A DNA stretch of 64,000 nucleotides from the NCBI RefSeq assembly GCF_025244845.1, contig NZ_CP104264.1:1364001-1428000 (forward strand). The letters run 5' to 3'. A program made the translations under genes and the position numbers. This document shows positions 1-9,032 of the stretch, one piece after another (within the stretch, counting starts at the first letter, position 1; the number at the start of each line of letters is the position of its first letter). Origin of the DNA: Arthrobacter sp. zg-Y1171 (GTDB taxonomy: Bacteria; Actinomycetota; Actinomycetes; Actinomycetales; Micrococcaceae). The notes below the pieces were generated by a model. That model did no database searches and was not told the origin of the DNA. It saw nothing but the letters and a program-made list of their open reading frames with translations.

Positions 1-971
1 GTGCCGACGTCCACCCCGGTGACGTCATTGCCGCAGTGGACGGGCAGCCGGTTCCCCCGAACGAGGGACCGGCCGTCCTGCTCGCCGGAGCAGCCGGCAG
101 GACGGTCGAACTGACCGTTGTGTCCGCCGGCAGCGACGGCGCGCCGGAACAGCGGCGGATCGCCGTCGTTCCGCTGCGAAGCGAGGAACGCCTGCGTTAC
201 CAGAACTGGGTCAGTGCCAACCGGCGCCTCGTGCGGGAAGCCTCCAACGGTGAGTTCGGCTACCTGCATATCCCCGACATGATGGCCAACGGGTGGTCCC
301 AGCTGCACCGGGACCTGGACCAGGAAGCATCCCTGCGTGGCCTGGTGGTCGACGTCCGGCGGAACCGGGGCGGACACACGTCCCAACTGGTTGCCGAGCT
401 GATCGGCCGGAAAGTCACGGCATGGAGCGTTCCCCGCGGCGGCGCTCCCACCCCCTACCCGGCGCATGCACCGCGCGGTCCCGTAGTGATCCTGACGGAT
501 GAATTCGCCGGATCCGACGGCGATATCGTCACCCAGGTGTCCAAGCTGCGCGGCATCGGCCCCGTCGTGGGCACGCGGACCTGGGGCGGCGTCGTCGGAA
601 TCGACGGACGTTTCAACCTGGTCGACGGAACGGTGGTGAACCAGCCGCGGCACGCCTACTGGTTCACGGGCGGTGTCGGCTGGGACGTGGAAAACCGCGG
701 GGTGGAGCCGGACATTGAGGTGGCCTTCCCGCCGCACGCCTATGTGGCCGGGGACGACCCGCAGCTGGAACACGGCGTGGGCATCCTGCGCGAAATGCTG
801 TCTGAGCTGCCTACGGACGAACCGCCGGCCATGTCCGGCTACCGTAACCTCCAGCCCGCTCCGTTGCCGAAGCGGCCCCAGGAGCACACGGAAGAGGCGG
901 ACCCGTCCTTGCCTGCACCGGTGAGTGCAGGTGCGGGAGCGGACGCAACGAGCCGGGACAGCCGGCACTAG
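1..971 (+). CDS. Tricorn-type S41 peptidase, 3' part only
   Basis: The reading frame is open from the left edge, so this is the C-terminal 323 residues of a longer protein. Its first residues (ADVHPGDVIAAVDG, then QPV) look like the end of a PDZ domain. The core catalytic domain follows: GYLHIPDM, the GLVVDVRRNRGG strand-turn, and DEFAGSDGDIV, whose Ser is the expected nucleophile of tricorn-family proteases. RTWGGVVGI and the GWDVENRGVEPDIEV stretch are typical of the same family. Tricorn proteases degrade peptides released by larger proteases. The last 50 or so residues are a Pro/Glu-rich tail. A GTG at 36 is only an internal codon. A strong hairpin terminator follows the stop. Family assignment is firm; the substrate is unknown. 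Confidence 0.85.
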   Translation, partial: ADVHPGDVIAAVDGQPVPPNEGPAVLLAGAAGRTVELTVVSAGSDGAPEQRRIAVVPLRSEERLRYQNWVSANRRLVREASNGEFGYLHIPDMMANGWSQLHRDLDQEASLRGLVVDVRRNRGGHTSQLVAELIGRKVTAWSVPRGGAPTPYPAHAPRGPVVILTDEFAGSDGDIVTQVSKLRGIGPVVGTRTWGGVVGIDGRFNLVDGTVVNQPRHAYWFTGGVGWDVENRGVEPDIEVAFPPHAYVAGDDPQLEHGVGILREMLSELPTDEPPAMSGYRNLQPAPLPKRPQEHTEEADPSLPAPVSAGAGADATSRDSRH

Positions 972-986
972 TCACCACACCCGGTT

Positions 987-1025
987 GATCGGCCCGGACC
1001 GCTGCACCAGCGGTCCGGGCCGATC
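987..1025 (+). terminator. Hairpin terminator after the tricorn-type gene
   Basis: A perfect 17-bp stem (GATCGGCCCGGACCGCT paired with its reverse complement) closes a 5-nt loop 15 bases after the stop codon. There is no long T tract, which is common for GC-rich actinobacterial terminators. The stretch from 1026 to 1269 holds no gene that I can support. It contains a short ACGCCT/AGGCGT inverted repeat near 1172-1190 and presumably the fluC promoter. Confidence 0.75.
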
Positions 1026-1269
1026 CGGACGGCGCCCGGTCAGGGAACGCGGCGGGCGGAGACAGACCCAATCGGCGCCGCACAGTGGATCTAGGCCTGC
1101 CGGCCGTTGAAGGCGGGAAAAGGCAGGAGTAACCTCAAAAACGGGTCTTTTCCCCCGATTCCCCACGGAATAACGCCTTATTCTTAGGCGTGGCCCCGGG
1201 CAACCCGTGCACGTGGCCTCCCAATCAGCCCGCGCCGATGCCGGGGCCCACCCATCCTCGAAGCAAGGA

Positions 1270-1725
1270 ATGAGTACCGGAATGCGCCCACAATACCTGC
1301 GCTGGGGCCCCATCGGACTTGTCGCCCTCGGAGGCGGAGCCGGTGCTGCCAGCCGCGAGGGCCTGTCCCTGGTCATACCGAACCTCGGTGAAGTGCCGGT
1401 GGCAATCCCGATCATCAACGTGGTCGGTGCCTTTCTGCTCGGCTACCTCTACGAGGCTGTCACTCGCCTGGACAGGTCCGGTCCGACAGGGAAGAACCTC
1501 AAACTGCTGCTCGGTACCGGTTTCTGCGGCGGCTTCACCACATACAGCTCGCTGGCCACCGACACCGCTGTACTCTTTCGCGACGGTTTTCCCTGGACCG
1601 CCATAATCTACGCCCTCGGCACGGTGATCGTCGGTGCCTGCGCCACTTGGGCGGGCATTGCCGCCGCAAGCGGTCTCCACGCCCGCGGCTCGGACCCGCA
1701 GCATAAGCAGGGGGATGCTTCATGA
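1270..1725 (+). CDS. crcB: Fluoride channel FluC/CrcB, first subunit
   Basis: This small four-helix membrane protein exports fluoride. Family features visible are GGGAGAASRE in the first helix, NVVGAFLLGYL in the second and GTGFCGGFTTYSS in the third, the last containing the conserved Gly-Phe-Thr-Thr-Tyr-Ser channel segment. Its stop overlaps the start of a second crcB by four bases, so the two are probably co-translated as a heterodimeric, dual-topology channel. The start is uncertain. ATG 1270 follows AAGGA closely, ATG 1282 is in frame 12 bases further on, and a GTG at 1207 would add a 21-residue polar extension that I consider unlikely. I looked for a fluoride riboswitch upstream and could not identify one. 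Confidence 0.9.
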   Translation: MSTGMRPQYLRWGPIGLVALGGGAGAASREGLSLVIPNLGEVPVAIPIINVVGAFLLGYLYEAVTRLDRSGPTGKNLKLLLGTGFCGGFTTYSSLATDTAVLFRDGFPWTAIIYALGTVIVGACATWAGIAAASGLHARGSDPQHKQGDAS

Positions 1726-2099
1726 CCCCCGGAATTTTCCTGCTGCTGGCGCTGGCCGGCGGGGTAGGTGCAACGGTGCGGTTCGTCATTGACGGACTCA
1801 TCCGCGCGCACCTCAAGACGCGCTTTGCCTGGGCAACAACCATCATCAACGTCTCCGGTTCCGTGGTGCTCGGCCTGCTCACCGGCCTCACCATCGAGCA
1901 CTTTGTGTCGACCGACCTCAGTATCGTGATCGGGACCGGCTTCCTCGGCGGCTACACCACCTTCAGCACCGCGAGCTACGAGACGGTGCAGTTGATTAAG
2001 GAGGGCCGCTACGGTGCATCCTTCATCAGCGGTATCGTCATGCTGGTGCTCTCAGTGGCGGCCGCCGTGCTCGGCCTCTGGGTGGGCGCCTCGGTGTAG
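1722..2099 (+). CDS. crcB: Fluoride channel FluC/CrcB, second subunit
   Basis: The 125-residue protein is a second FluC-family subunit with the same landmarks as its upstream partner: GGVGATVRFVIDG in helix 1, NVSGSVVLGLLTG in helix 2 and GTGFLGGYTTFSTASYE in helix 3. The ATGA overlap with the preceding stop indicates translational coupling. Adjacent pairs of crcB genes are common in Gram-positive bacteria, where each product inserts in one orientation and the two assemble as one antiparallel channel. The gene is convergent with the urea transporter gene; the 55 bases between them hold no convincing terminator. Confidence 0.92.
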   Translation: MTPGIFLLLALAGGVGATVRFVIDGLIRAHLKTRFAWATTIINVSGSVVLGLLTGLTIEHFVSTDLSIVIGTGFLGGYTTFSTASYETVQLIKEGRYGASFISGIVMLVLSVAAAVLGLWVGASV

Positions 2100-2154
2100 G
2101 AAGAGGTGTAAGAAGAAGTGAGGCCTACCGTGTGACTTCCCCGGCGAGGGGCGC

Positions 2155-3084
2155 CTATGGGCGCTTGGCTGCGGGAATGTAATGGGCGATGACCAGGAAC
2201 ACCCACGTGGTGAGGATGTACGGCCAGGTGTAGGTGGGAGCTGAAAGATCATGCATGATCACTGTCACCACCGCAGTGACCACCGTTCCGATCACGGCCA
2301 GAACCCAGGAGAGCGTGCTGCTGCGGAGGAAGACCACGGCGAGTGCAATAGCGGTGAGTACACCGGAGTAGCCGGCCAGGCCGTTGGCCGTTTCGGTTAG
2401 GGCCTCTCCCATTGCCAGGGCGCACAAGCTGCCCACGACGCTGCCCAGCAACCCGGCCAGCCCCACCTTCCAGCTCGCAACGAACAGGCCGAGCAGGATG
2501 AGGGCGCCGGACCAGACGTTGTTGATCAGCACCACCTCTGACACATTCGTCAGCAGGGAGCGTGCAAAGGCGAGCGGTTCGGAATCGATGGTGGCCGACG
2601 GCGCCGAGGTCACGTGCAGTGCCTCCGTGCTGAGCAGTATGCCCGTCGCCACGATGCAGAACGGTGCCGTCGTGGACGGCAGGGAGAACACCCTCAGCGG
2701 TGTCTTGGTGAACAGCGCAACCACCAGCCACGTCACCGGGGCACAGAGTAAGCCGCCGATGAGCGCGATGGGATACGCCGCCCACTGACCCCCAATGGTT
2801 GAGAACGTCGCAGCCCCAACAAGGGCGCCGCAAAAACCTTCCAGGCCTGATGTCACTGAGGATGAATCGGCCTTGAGCAGGCGCCCTCCCACCGTGTTTC
2901 CCGCACAGCCGATCAGCACGAGCACGGCCATGCGCCAGTCCGCGACAACGAAGGCGGCCAGAATCAGCAACGCCGTGTAGATATTGCTCTGGAAGAAGAT
3001 CTGCGACAGCCCCTGGCCCCAGCCCTTCAGCCAGCCTGCACTCGAGATGGATGGGTTCGGCGAGGCCGCACTGGCGCTGCTCAT
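2155..3084 (-). CDS. Urea transporter, UT family
   Basis: The 309-residue polytopic membrane protein belongs to the urea transporter family. It has two homologous halves. The first carries FFQSNIYTALLILAAF, and GLEGFCGALVGAA contains the conserved LxG loop. The second half carries LINNVWSGALILLGLF, and NGLAGYSGVLTAIAL contains the matching loop. It is the last gene of the urease operon, and its ATG overlaps the nicT stop (ATGA). Facilitated urea uptake at this position would feed cytoplasmic urease. There are about ten hydrophobic segments, matching the 5+5 fold. Assignment is confident from the repeated signature and from context. Confidence 0.9.
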   Translation of the reverse strand: MSSASAASPNPSISSAGWLKGWGQGLSQIFFQSNIYTALLILAAFVVADWRMAVLVLIGCAGNTVGGRLLKADSSSVTSGLEGFCGALVGAATFSTIGGQWAAYPIALIGGLLCAPVTWLVVALFTKTPLRVFSLPSTTAPFCIVATGILLSTEALHVTSAPSATIDSEPLAFARSLLTNVSEVVLINNVWSGALILLGLFVASWKVGLAGLLGSVVGSLCALAMGEALTETANGLAGYSGVLTAIALAVVFLRSSTLSWVLAVIGTVVTAVVTVIMHDLSAPTYTWPYILTTWVFLVIAHYIPAAKRP

Positions 3085-4274
3085 GCTTGCTCCTTCGGCG
3101 GGGCGTCCTCAGGCGGCGCGTCCTTTCCAGGCGTCTGCCTCAACTCCGGCCCGCCGGGCGCGGTTGCGCCGCCAGGTGTGCCCGCCCCGCTGCTTGCCAG
3201 CGCCCATCGTTCCTCTACATGGCCCAACCGCCAGTAGGCGGTAGAGGTCAACCAGACCAGTATCAGCGTGGCCACGACAATGTAGCCCACGTTCTCCAGG
3301 TCGATGGCGGCTACCCACCCGGTGAGTGGGTCCTGGAGCCCGAGCTTCTCATTCAGCAACCCGACCAGCTCAATGCCACCGATCATGACGGCAATCATGA
3401 CTGAGAGCCCGGTAATGGTGAGGTTGTAGTACAGCTTGCGCACCGCGTTGACGCTCGCCCAGCCATAGGCTTTCACCATGATGGCTGAATCGAGCGTGTC
3501 GAACAGGCTCATGCCTGCGGCAAAGATCAGGGGCAGGCAGAGGATGGCATACCAGGGAAGCCCCGTCGCTGCCCCGGTTCCGGCCAGCACCAGCAGGGCA
3601 ATCTCGCTGGCGGTGTCGAAGCCGAGCCCGAACAAAAAGCCAACGGCATACATCTTCCCCGGGCGGTCGATGGTACGAAGCATCGGCCGGATAAGGCGGC
3701 TGATGAGGCCGCGGCCCTGCAGGTGCCGCTCCAGCTCCAGCTGGTCGAGGTCGCCATTGCGCGAGGCCCGCCAGACCTTGAGGATTCCGATGAACGCGAC
3801 GGCGTTGATGAGTCCGATGAGCAGCAGGAAGACTCCGGAGACGACCGTACCGAAGACACCGAGGCCGTTGCGCACCTCGTTGCCGTCATCGCTGAGCCCC
3901 ACGGCCCAGCTCACCCCGAGTGCCAGAAGCGCGGCCATCAGAAACACAATGGTGGAGTGCCCTAGGGAGAAGAACAATCCGACCCCGGCGGCCGGCCTGC
4001 GCAGGTCCACCAGTTTGCGGGTGGTGTTGTCTATCGCAGCGATGTGGTCGGCGTCGAAGGCGTGCCGTACGCCGAGGACGTAGGCCACCACGGCGATACC
4101 AACCCCGAAGACCGAGGAGCCCAGCTGCAGATGCAGCGGTTCGACCAGGAAGAAGAACAGTCCGAAGCCCGCGATGTGCAACAGCGCGACCGGGATGAAG
4201 GCGAGCACCACCTGCGCACGGTAGGAGCGCCCCGGGGCCACAGCCTTCTCTTGCGTGTTCGCTTGTTCACTCAC
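3081..4274 (-). CDS. nicT: Nickel/cobalt permease, NiCoT family
   Basis: The 397-residue inner-membrane permease imports Ni2+ for urease. The diagnostic NiCoT motif is present as RHAFDADHIAAIDNTTRK in the second helix, together with GLFFSLGHSTIVF and LGFDTASEIALL. About eight membrane segments are visible, with a charged cytoplasmic loop in the middle. I chose GTG 4274 because AGAGGGG lies a few bases upstream; the frame is open further, but that part encodes a polar stretch overlapping ureD. The C-terminal 45 residues are Pro/Ala/Gly-rich. The gene sits between ureD (14-bp gap) and the urea transporter (4-bp overlap). Cobalt is a possible second substrate. Confidence 0.92.
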   Translation of the reverse strand: MSEQANTQEKAVAPGRSYRAQVVLAFIPVALLHIAGFGLFFFLVEPLHLQLGSSVFGVGIAVVAYVLGVRHAFDADHIAAIDNTTRKLVDLRRPAAGVGLFFSLGHSTIVFLMAALLALGVSWAVGLSDDGNEVRNGLGVFGTVVSGVFLLLIGLINAVAFIGILKVWRASRNGDLDQLELERHLQGRGLISRLIRPMLRTIDRPGKMYAVGFLFGLGFDTASEIALLVLAGTGAATGLPWYAILCLPLIFAAGMSLFDTLDSAIMVKAYGWASVNAVRKLYYNLTITGLSVMIAVMIGGIELVGLLNEKLGLQDPLTGWVAAIDLENVGYIVVATLILVWLTSTAYWRLGHVEERWALASSGAGTPGGATAPGGPELRQTPGKDAPPEDAPPKEQA

Positions 4275-4288
4275 CCTTAGACCCCTCT

Positions 4289-5386
4289 CTAGCTCTTTCG
4301 AATCGCGGGTGCTTGCTTCCCGGTCAGCAACTCGTGTACCGCCGATGCTGCGGCCGTGTTTGCGGCCGCCACAGCTACGGTGTCGTTGCCCACCAGGCGC
4401 ATCCACACGCCGGCATCACCGGGCAACGTGCTCACCCCGAAGATCAGGTCGCCGCCGCTTTCGGCAAGCGCACGGTGCAGGGTATCAGCGAGCTGGGCCG
4501 CCGGAACGAGGGGCGTGAAGACGTACAGCATGGCGAGCACATCGTGGTTGGCAAGCACGCCTAGCCCGCTGACCCCGGAGACCGCTCCGTGGGCTCCCGC
4601 TCCCGGGCTGAGCCGAACCCGGTCGAGGGCAACCAGGCGGCCGTCCGGCCGCCGCACCTCGAGGTCGGAGGCGTACACATCGTAGGCGTGCCGCTCGCCG
4701 CGGGCGAGCCTGCCCGCGTACATGGTGTCGCCGAGCAGCAAGGTTGCCGACTCGTCGATCACCACTGATGTCTGCTGGTAGTAGCGCGAAGCGGCGAAGG
4801 GCACCACGGGCTCGGGCAGGTACTCCACATGGGCGCCTTCTTCGACCGTGAGGTTCATGATCGCGGAGGCGTAGTCGTGGTCCATGCGGTAGACCCGGGT
4901 TTGGGTCTGAGTGGTGACGTGCGCCGAAGTGCCGGGGCCGAAGGTCAAATCGGTGCGCAGCCGGTCTCCCTGCAGAATGCCGCCGCCCGAGGACATCAGG
5001 TAGGTGTAAGCCATGTCGGGGCGCAGCGGGTTGAAATAGAGCGGATGCATGATCTGCAACGGTGACTTCTGGTAGTGCTGCACCAGCTCGGTTCGGCCCC
5101 GGTTGCAGGCGAACCCGAGCTGGAGAATGCCGACTTTGCCCGGGCTGCCGACGGGCAGATTCTTCCACTCTTCCTGGGTGTGCCGCCGCATTTCGGCAGG
5201 CACACGGCCAGGCTCATAAAACGCCGGATCCAGTCGGTAGCCACCCGTGCCCGGGCCCGTCCGGCCCGCGTTGCGGGGAACCGGTGGGCGGGGGAGAGGG
5301 TTCACGCCCGCAAGCCCGTTCTCACCCGCCGCGGTGTTGCCTCCGGGTGCCGGCACACTTCGCTGTTCCGTCGCTTTGAGCGTCAT
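4289..5386 (-). CDS. ureD: Urease accessory protein UreD
   Basis: The 365-residue UreD (UreH) scaffold binds apo-urease and, with UreF and UreG, channels nickel into the active site. Recognisable family segments are LQLGFACNRGRTELVQHYQK, PLYFNPLRPDMAYTYLMSSGGGILQGDRL, HVTTQTQTRVYRMD, and YLPEPVVPFAASRYYQQT. The N-terminal 60 residues are a variable, Pro/Gly-rich extension. The ATG at 5386 overlaps the ureG stop (ATGA), which decides this start over a TTG 30 bases upstream. Placing ureD last among the maturation genes (F-G-D) is normal in actinobacteria. Confidence 0.93.
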   Translation of the reverse strand: MTLKATEQRSVPAPGGNTAAGENGLAGVNPLPRPPVPRNAGRTGPGTGGYRLDPAFYEPGRVPAEMRRHTQEEWKNLPVGSPGKVGILQLGFACNRGRTELVQHYQKSPLQIMHPLYFNPLRPDMAYTYLMSSGGGILQGDRLRTDLTFGPGTSAHVTTQTQTRVYRMDHDYASAIMNLTVEEGAHVEYLPEPVVPFAASRYYQQTSVVIDESATLLLGDTMYAGRLARGERHAYDVYASDLEVRRPDGRLVALDRVRLSPGAGAHGAVSGVSGLGVLANHDVLAMLYVFTPLVPAAQLADTLHRALAESGGDLIFGVSTLPGDAGVWMRLVGNDTVAVAAANTAAASAVHELLTGKQAPAIRKS

Positions 5387-6018
5387 CCGATGAGCTCGGT
5401 TCTGGCACCGTTCCAATGCGACATGATTTGTTGGTGGAGTTCATCGACGCCGAACCCGGTGAGCGAATTGGTCAGCACCACGGGCCGGTCCTCACGTACC
5501 CGGTGTGCGTCGGACTCCATCACGTTGAGGTCGGTGCGGACGTACTGCGCGATATCGATCTTGTTGATCACCAGGATGTCGCTGTCGGTGATGCCGGGAC
5601 CGCGCTTGCGCGGCATCTTCTCGCCTTCAGCGGTGTCGAGCACGAACACGAACACATCGGCAAGCGCCGGGGAGAAGGTGAGCGTCAGATTGTCGCCGCC
5701 GGACTCGTAGATGAGCGTGTCGATGTCGGGAAACCGTTCGAGCATCTCCGCGCCGACGGCCAGGTTCATGGTCGGGTCGTCGCGCACGGCTGTATGCGGA
5801 CAGGAACCGGTCTCGACACCCACCACTCGCTCGGGGTCGAGGATGCCGGCCAGCTCCCTGCGCACGTGGTGGGCATCCTCCTGGGTATAGATGTCGTTGG
5901 TGATGACGCCGGGGGTGCGCCCCGCCTCGATCAACAGCGGCACCAGCGCCTCCGTCAGCGCCGTCTTGCCGCTGCCCACGGGCCCGCCGATGCCGATCCT
6001 CAATACGTTCTCACTCAT
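5383..6018 (-). CDS. ureG: Urease accessory GTPase UreG
   Basis: This 211-residue SIMIBI-class GTPase delivers Ni2+ to urease. The P-loop GGPVGSGKTALTEAL lies at residues 8-22. The metal-binding CPHTAVRDDPTMN motif, with its Cys-Pro-His, is near residue 73. ESGGDNL and NKIDIAQYV give the Mg2+ and guanine-specificity elements. Length is typical. There is no His-rich N-terminal tail of the kind some UreG proteins have, which matters because the operon also lacks UreE. Its stop overlaps the ureD start; it lies 84 bases after ureF. Confidence 0.96.
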   Translation of the reverse strand: MSENVLRIGIGGPVGSGKTALTEALVPLLIEAGRTPGVITNDIYTQEDAHHVRRELAGILDPERVVGVETGSCPHTAVRDDPTMNLAVGAEMLERFPDIDTLIYESGGDNLTLTFSPALADVFVFVLDTAEGEKMPRKRGPGITDSDILVINKIDIAQYVRTDLNVMESDAHRVREDRPVVLTNSLTGFGVDELHQQIMSHWNGARTELIG

Positions 6019-6102
6019 GAATTCCTCGTTTCCAGTGGATCTGCTGTGTTCGTGTGGGCACCCATCGGCGCCGTTTCATTCTTCTTGTCCGGAGTGCCGT
6101 CC

Positions 6103-6792
6103 TCAGCTGGCGAACAGGCGGGCCTCGGCTCTCTCATGCTGGGCTGACATGACGTCCGCCATGGGCGCAAAGCCGCCAAGGTCAGCGAGATCGCGCGCCA
6201 GGGCGGCCTCCGTCACCTGCTCCATGACGGGGGATGTCTGCAGCAGGATGGCCTGCGCCTGGCGGTGGTCGGTCAGCCGCAGCCGAAGGGCCGCCCCGAC
6301 GAAGCTCGCCGAGAAGGCGAACAGGTCCGATGCCACGGCCTGCCGGGTTGTGACTCCGTTGGCCGCATACACCACCGCCGCCGCGACTGGCTGGCAGCCG
6401 GGTGTGCTGCGCAGCTTCACCCGCTCTGCGTACTCACCGAGCAGTGCGTGCTCAGTCAACTCGGCGCCAAGATCGATCAGCTGGTGGCCGCTGCGTACGG
6501 AGGCGGTGCGCATTTCGGCGTTCAGTTTCGAGGCGAACAACCGCTGGTCGACCTCCTGCACGAGGTCAACGTCGCCGCCTGCCGCGGCGCGGTGCGCAGC
6601 AGCAAGCGCCGTTACATCCCCGGGGCCGACGGAGTGCAGCAGCAGCTCGGCCAGCAGCTGCTGCACTCCGTCACCGGACACGAGCCGGGCCTGCCTGTAT
6701 CCCTCGAGCCCGTGCGACATCGTGTAGAAGCCGCTGGGAAAGGCCGAGTCCGCGAACTGCAGGCTCGTCAGCAACTGGCGAACATCCGACAT
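6103..6792 (-). CDS. ureF: Urease accessory protein UreF
   Basis: The 229-residue, mostly alpha-helical UreF bridges UreD and UreG and acts as the fidelity and GTPase-regulating subunit of the maturation complex. The family opening LLTSLQFADSAFPSGFYTMSHGLEGYRQ is present at residues 7-34. C-terminal helices carry GAALRLRLTDHRQAQAIL. It follows ureC after nine bases, so it is co-transcribed. The 84 bases between ureF and ureG contain no obvious terminator. Confidence 0.93.
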   Translation of the reverse strand: MSDVRQLLTSLQFADSAFPSGFYTMSHGLEGYRQARLVSGDGVQQLLAELLLHSVGPGDVTALAAAHRAAAGGDVDLVQEVDQRLFASKLNAEMRTASVRSGHQLIDLGAELTEHALLGEYAERVKLRSTPGCQPVAAAVVYAANGVTTRQAVASDLFAFSASFVGAALRLRLTDHRQAQAILLQTSPVMEQVTEAALARDLADLGGFAPMADVMSAQHERAEARLFAS

Positions 6793-6801
6793 GCCGCGGC
6801 C

Positions 6802-8526
6802 CTAGGCGAGAAAGAACAGCTGGGTCATCGGCAGGGACTGGGCCGGCGGGATGGTGGCCAGCGTGCCGTTGTATGTCACGTCGTATGTCTCCGGGTCCAC
6901 CTCGATCACCGGCGTCGCGTTGTTGCGGACCATGTGCTCCTTGCCGATGCCGCGGCAGCGGTGCACCGGCAGCACCTGGCTCTCCAGCCCGAGCCGCTCC
7001 GGTACGCCCTTGTCGATAGCCGCCTTCGACATGAACGTCACCCGCGTGCTCTGCAGCGCCTTGCCCTGCGCACCGAACATAGGGCGGTAGAACACCGGCT
7101 GCGGGGTGGGCAGCGAGGCGTTCGGATCTCCCATCAATGCCCAGTTGATCAGGCCTCCCTTGACGATCAGCCGGGGCTTGGCAGCGAAGGATTGGATCGG
7201 CCAGAGCACGATATCGGCGATCTTTCCCTCTTCCAGCGAGCCGATGTAGTCGGACACGCCCTGGGTGATGGCCGGGTTGATCGTGATCTTGGCGAGGAAG
7301 CGCAGCACCCGGAAGTTATCGTTGTCGCCGCTGTCCTCCGGCAGCGGGCCGCGCTGGTCCTTGCAGTGGTGGGCGATCTGGAAGGTGCGCATAAACGATT
7401 CGCCGATGCGACCCATTGCCTGGGAGTCGGACGAGACCATCGAAATGATCCCTTCATCGTGGAAAACCGTCTCCGCGGAAATCGTCTCGGCCCGTACGCG
7501 GGAATCCGCGAAGGCGACGTCTTCGGGGACGTCGTGGGAGAGGTGATGGCAGACCATCACCATGTCGAGCAGCTCATCCACCGAATTGACGGTGTAGGGC
7601 AGGGTCGGGTTCGTCGAAGACGGGAGCACGTTCGGGTGGCCGGCCACCTTGATGATGTCCGGGGCGTGGCCGCCGCCGGCACCCTCGGTGTGGAAGGTGT
7701 GGATGGTGCGGCCGTCGATGGCGTCAAGGGTGTTCTCCACATAACCGGCCTCGTTGAGGCTGTCTGTATGCACCGAGATCTGCACGTCGTAGTCATCGGC
7801 CACGGAGAGTGCGTTGCTGAGCGCAGCCGGCGTCGTGCCGTAGTCCTCGTGTACCTTGAGTCCGCAGGCGCCGGCCTCGACCTGTTCTATCAGGGCATCG
7901 GGCAGCGAGCCGTTCCCCTTGCCGAGGAAGCCCATGTTGACGGGACTCCCTTCGGCCGATTCCAGCAGTCTGGCGAGATTCCAGACGCCCGGAGTCGTGG
8001 TGACGCCGTTGGTGCCGTCGGTGGGTCCCGTGCCGCCGCCGAAGAGGGTCGTGATGCCGTTGGAGAGGGCGGCCAGCGCCTGTTCCGGCGAAATGTAGTG
8101 CACGTGTGAGTCGATGCCGCCGGGGGTGGCGATGAAGTGCTCGCCGGCCAGCAGCTCGGTTCCGGGGCCAACCACCAGGCGCGGATCCACTCCGCTCTGG
8201 GTGTGCGGGTTGCCGGACTTGCCGATACCGGCGATTTTGCCGTCACGCACGCCGATGTCGCCCTTAATGACACCCAGCACCGGGTCCAGGATGATTGCGT
8301 TGGTGATCACCAGGTCAAGCACGCCTTCCGCGGAAGTCGCCTGGGGATCGGCCGCCATGCCGTCGCGTGCGGTCTTGCCGCCGCCGTAGACCACCTCGTC
8401 GCCGTAATGGCCCTCGTTGTAATCCTTCTCGATCTCGATCACCAGATTCGAATCGGCCAGGTGGACCCGGTCGCCGGTGGTCGGACCAAAGAGATCGGTA
8501 TACTGCTTGCGCGAGATTTTCGCCAT
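6802..8526 (-). CDS. ureC: Urease alpha (catalytic) subunit
   Basis: The 574-residue catalytic subunit hydrolyses urea to ammonia and carbamate at a dinuclear nickel centre. Counting from the ATG at 8526, all ligands are in place: His141 and His143 (HVH), the carbamylated Lys224 (GLKVHEDYG), His253, His279 and Asp367 (SSDSQ). The mobile-flap CHH is at 326-328. The offset of +7 from the Klebsiella numbering is constant along the protein, so there is no internal indel near the site. A GTG codon directly upstream (8529) is an alternative start. Either start overlaps the ureB stop, giving translational coupling. Confidence 0.98.
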   Translation of the reverse strand: MAKISRKQYTDLFGPTTGDRVHLADSNLVIEIEKDYNEGHYGDEVVYGGGKTARDGMAADPQATSAEGVLDLVITNAIILDPVLGVIKGDIGVRDGKIAGIGKSGNPHTQSGVDPRLVVGPGTELLAGEHFIATPGGIDSHVHYISPEQALAALSNGITTLFGGGTGPTDGTNGVTTTPGVWNLARLLESAEGSPVNMGFLGKGNGSLPDALIEQVEAGACGLKVHEDYGTTPAALSNALSVADDYDVQISVHTDSLNEAGYVENTLDAIDGRTIHTFHTEGAGGGHAPDIIKVAGHPNVLPSSTNPTLPYTVNSVDELLDMVMVCHHLSHDVPEDVAFADSRVRAETISAETVFHDEGIISMVSSDSQAMGRIGESFMRTFQIAHHCKDQRGPLPEDSGDNDNFRVLRFLAKITINPAITQGVSDYIGSLEEGKIADIVLWPIQSFAAKPRLIVKGGLINWALMGDPNASLPTPQPVFYRPMFGAQGKALQSTRVTFMSKAAIDKGVPERLGLESQVLPVHRCRGIGKEHMVRNNATPVIEVDPETYDVTYNGTLATIPPAQSLPMTQLFFLA

Positions 8527-8972
8527 CACTTCTTCCCCTCTTCCGGGCGGCCCGTTTGCGCTGCAGGGCCCGCGTTGTTTGCACTGGGTTTGGAGCTCGG
8601 TTTTCCGTCCTGGAATCCGAGTTCCTTCATCCGCGCCATGGCACGGATCTTCGTGGCCGCAGAGTCGAGGCCGCCGTCGACGAGGTTATTGAAGCCGATG
8701 ACTCGCCGGTTGCCGGCGTACGCGGTGAGCGTCACCTCCCGGGTGTCGCCGGCCTCGAACCGGATTCCGGTACCCGCCGGCACATCGAGGTGCATTCCGT
8801 ACGCCAGTTCGCGTTCGAACAAAAGCGCCTTGTTGGTTTCGAAGAAGTGGAAATGAGAGCCGACCTGCACGGCCCGGTCGCCGGTGTTGCTCACCAGCAG
8901 TGTGACGCTCGGCCTGCCGGCGTTGATCTCGATGTCTTCTTGCTTGTGGTGGTAGGTGGGGCTGCCCAGCAT
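8526..8972 (-). CDS. ureB: Urease beta subunit
   Basis: UreB is the small structural beta subunit. [57 protein letters not shown] and [14 protein letters not shown] are clear family segments in residues 3-100. The ATG at 8972 has a good Shine-Dalgarno sequence (GGAAGG). The protein is 148 residues, longer than the usual 100 to 110, because of a polar Pro/Ser/Lys tail that includes [15 protein letters not shown] 60-base gap separates it from the CbiX-like gene, and its stop overlaps ureC. Confidence 0.96.
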   Translation of the reverse strand: MLGSPTYHHKQEDIEINAGRPSVTLLVSNTGDRAVQVGSHFHFFETNKALLFERELAYGMHLDVPAGTGIRFEAGDTREVTLTAYAGNRRVIGFNNLVDGGLDSAATKIRAMARMKELGFQDGKPSSKPSANNAGPAAQTGRPEEGKK

Positions 8973-9032
8973 GGTATTTCCTTCCCTTGCGGCGCAGCGT
9001 CGCTGCACGTGGCGTTTGGATGGGATTTGCGG

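Noticed and set aside
1026..1269. Fluoride riboswitch upstream of the crcB pair
   Set aside because: I could not find the conserved pseudoknot elements of the crcB motif; a covariance-model search would be decisive.
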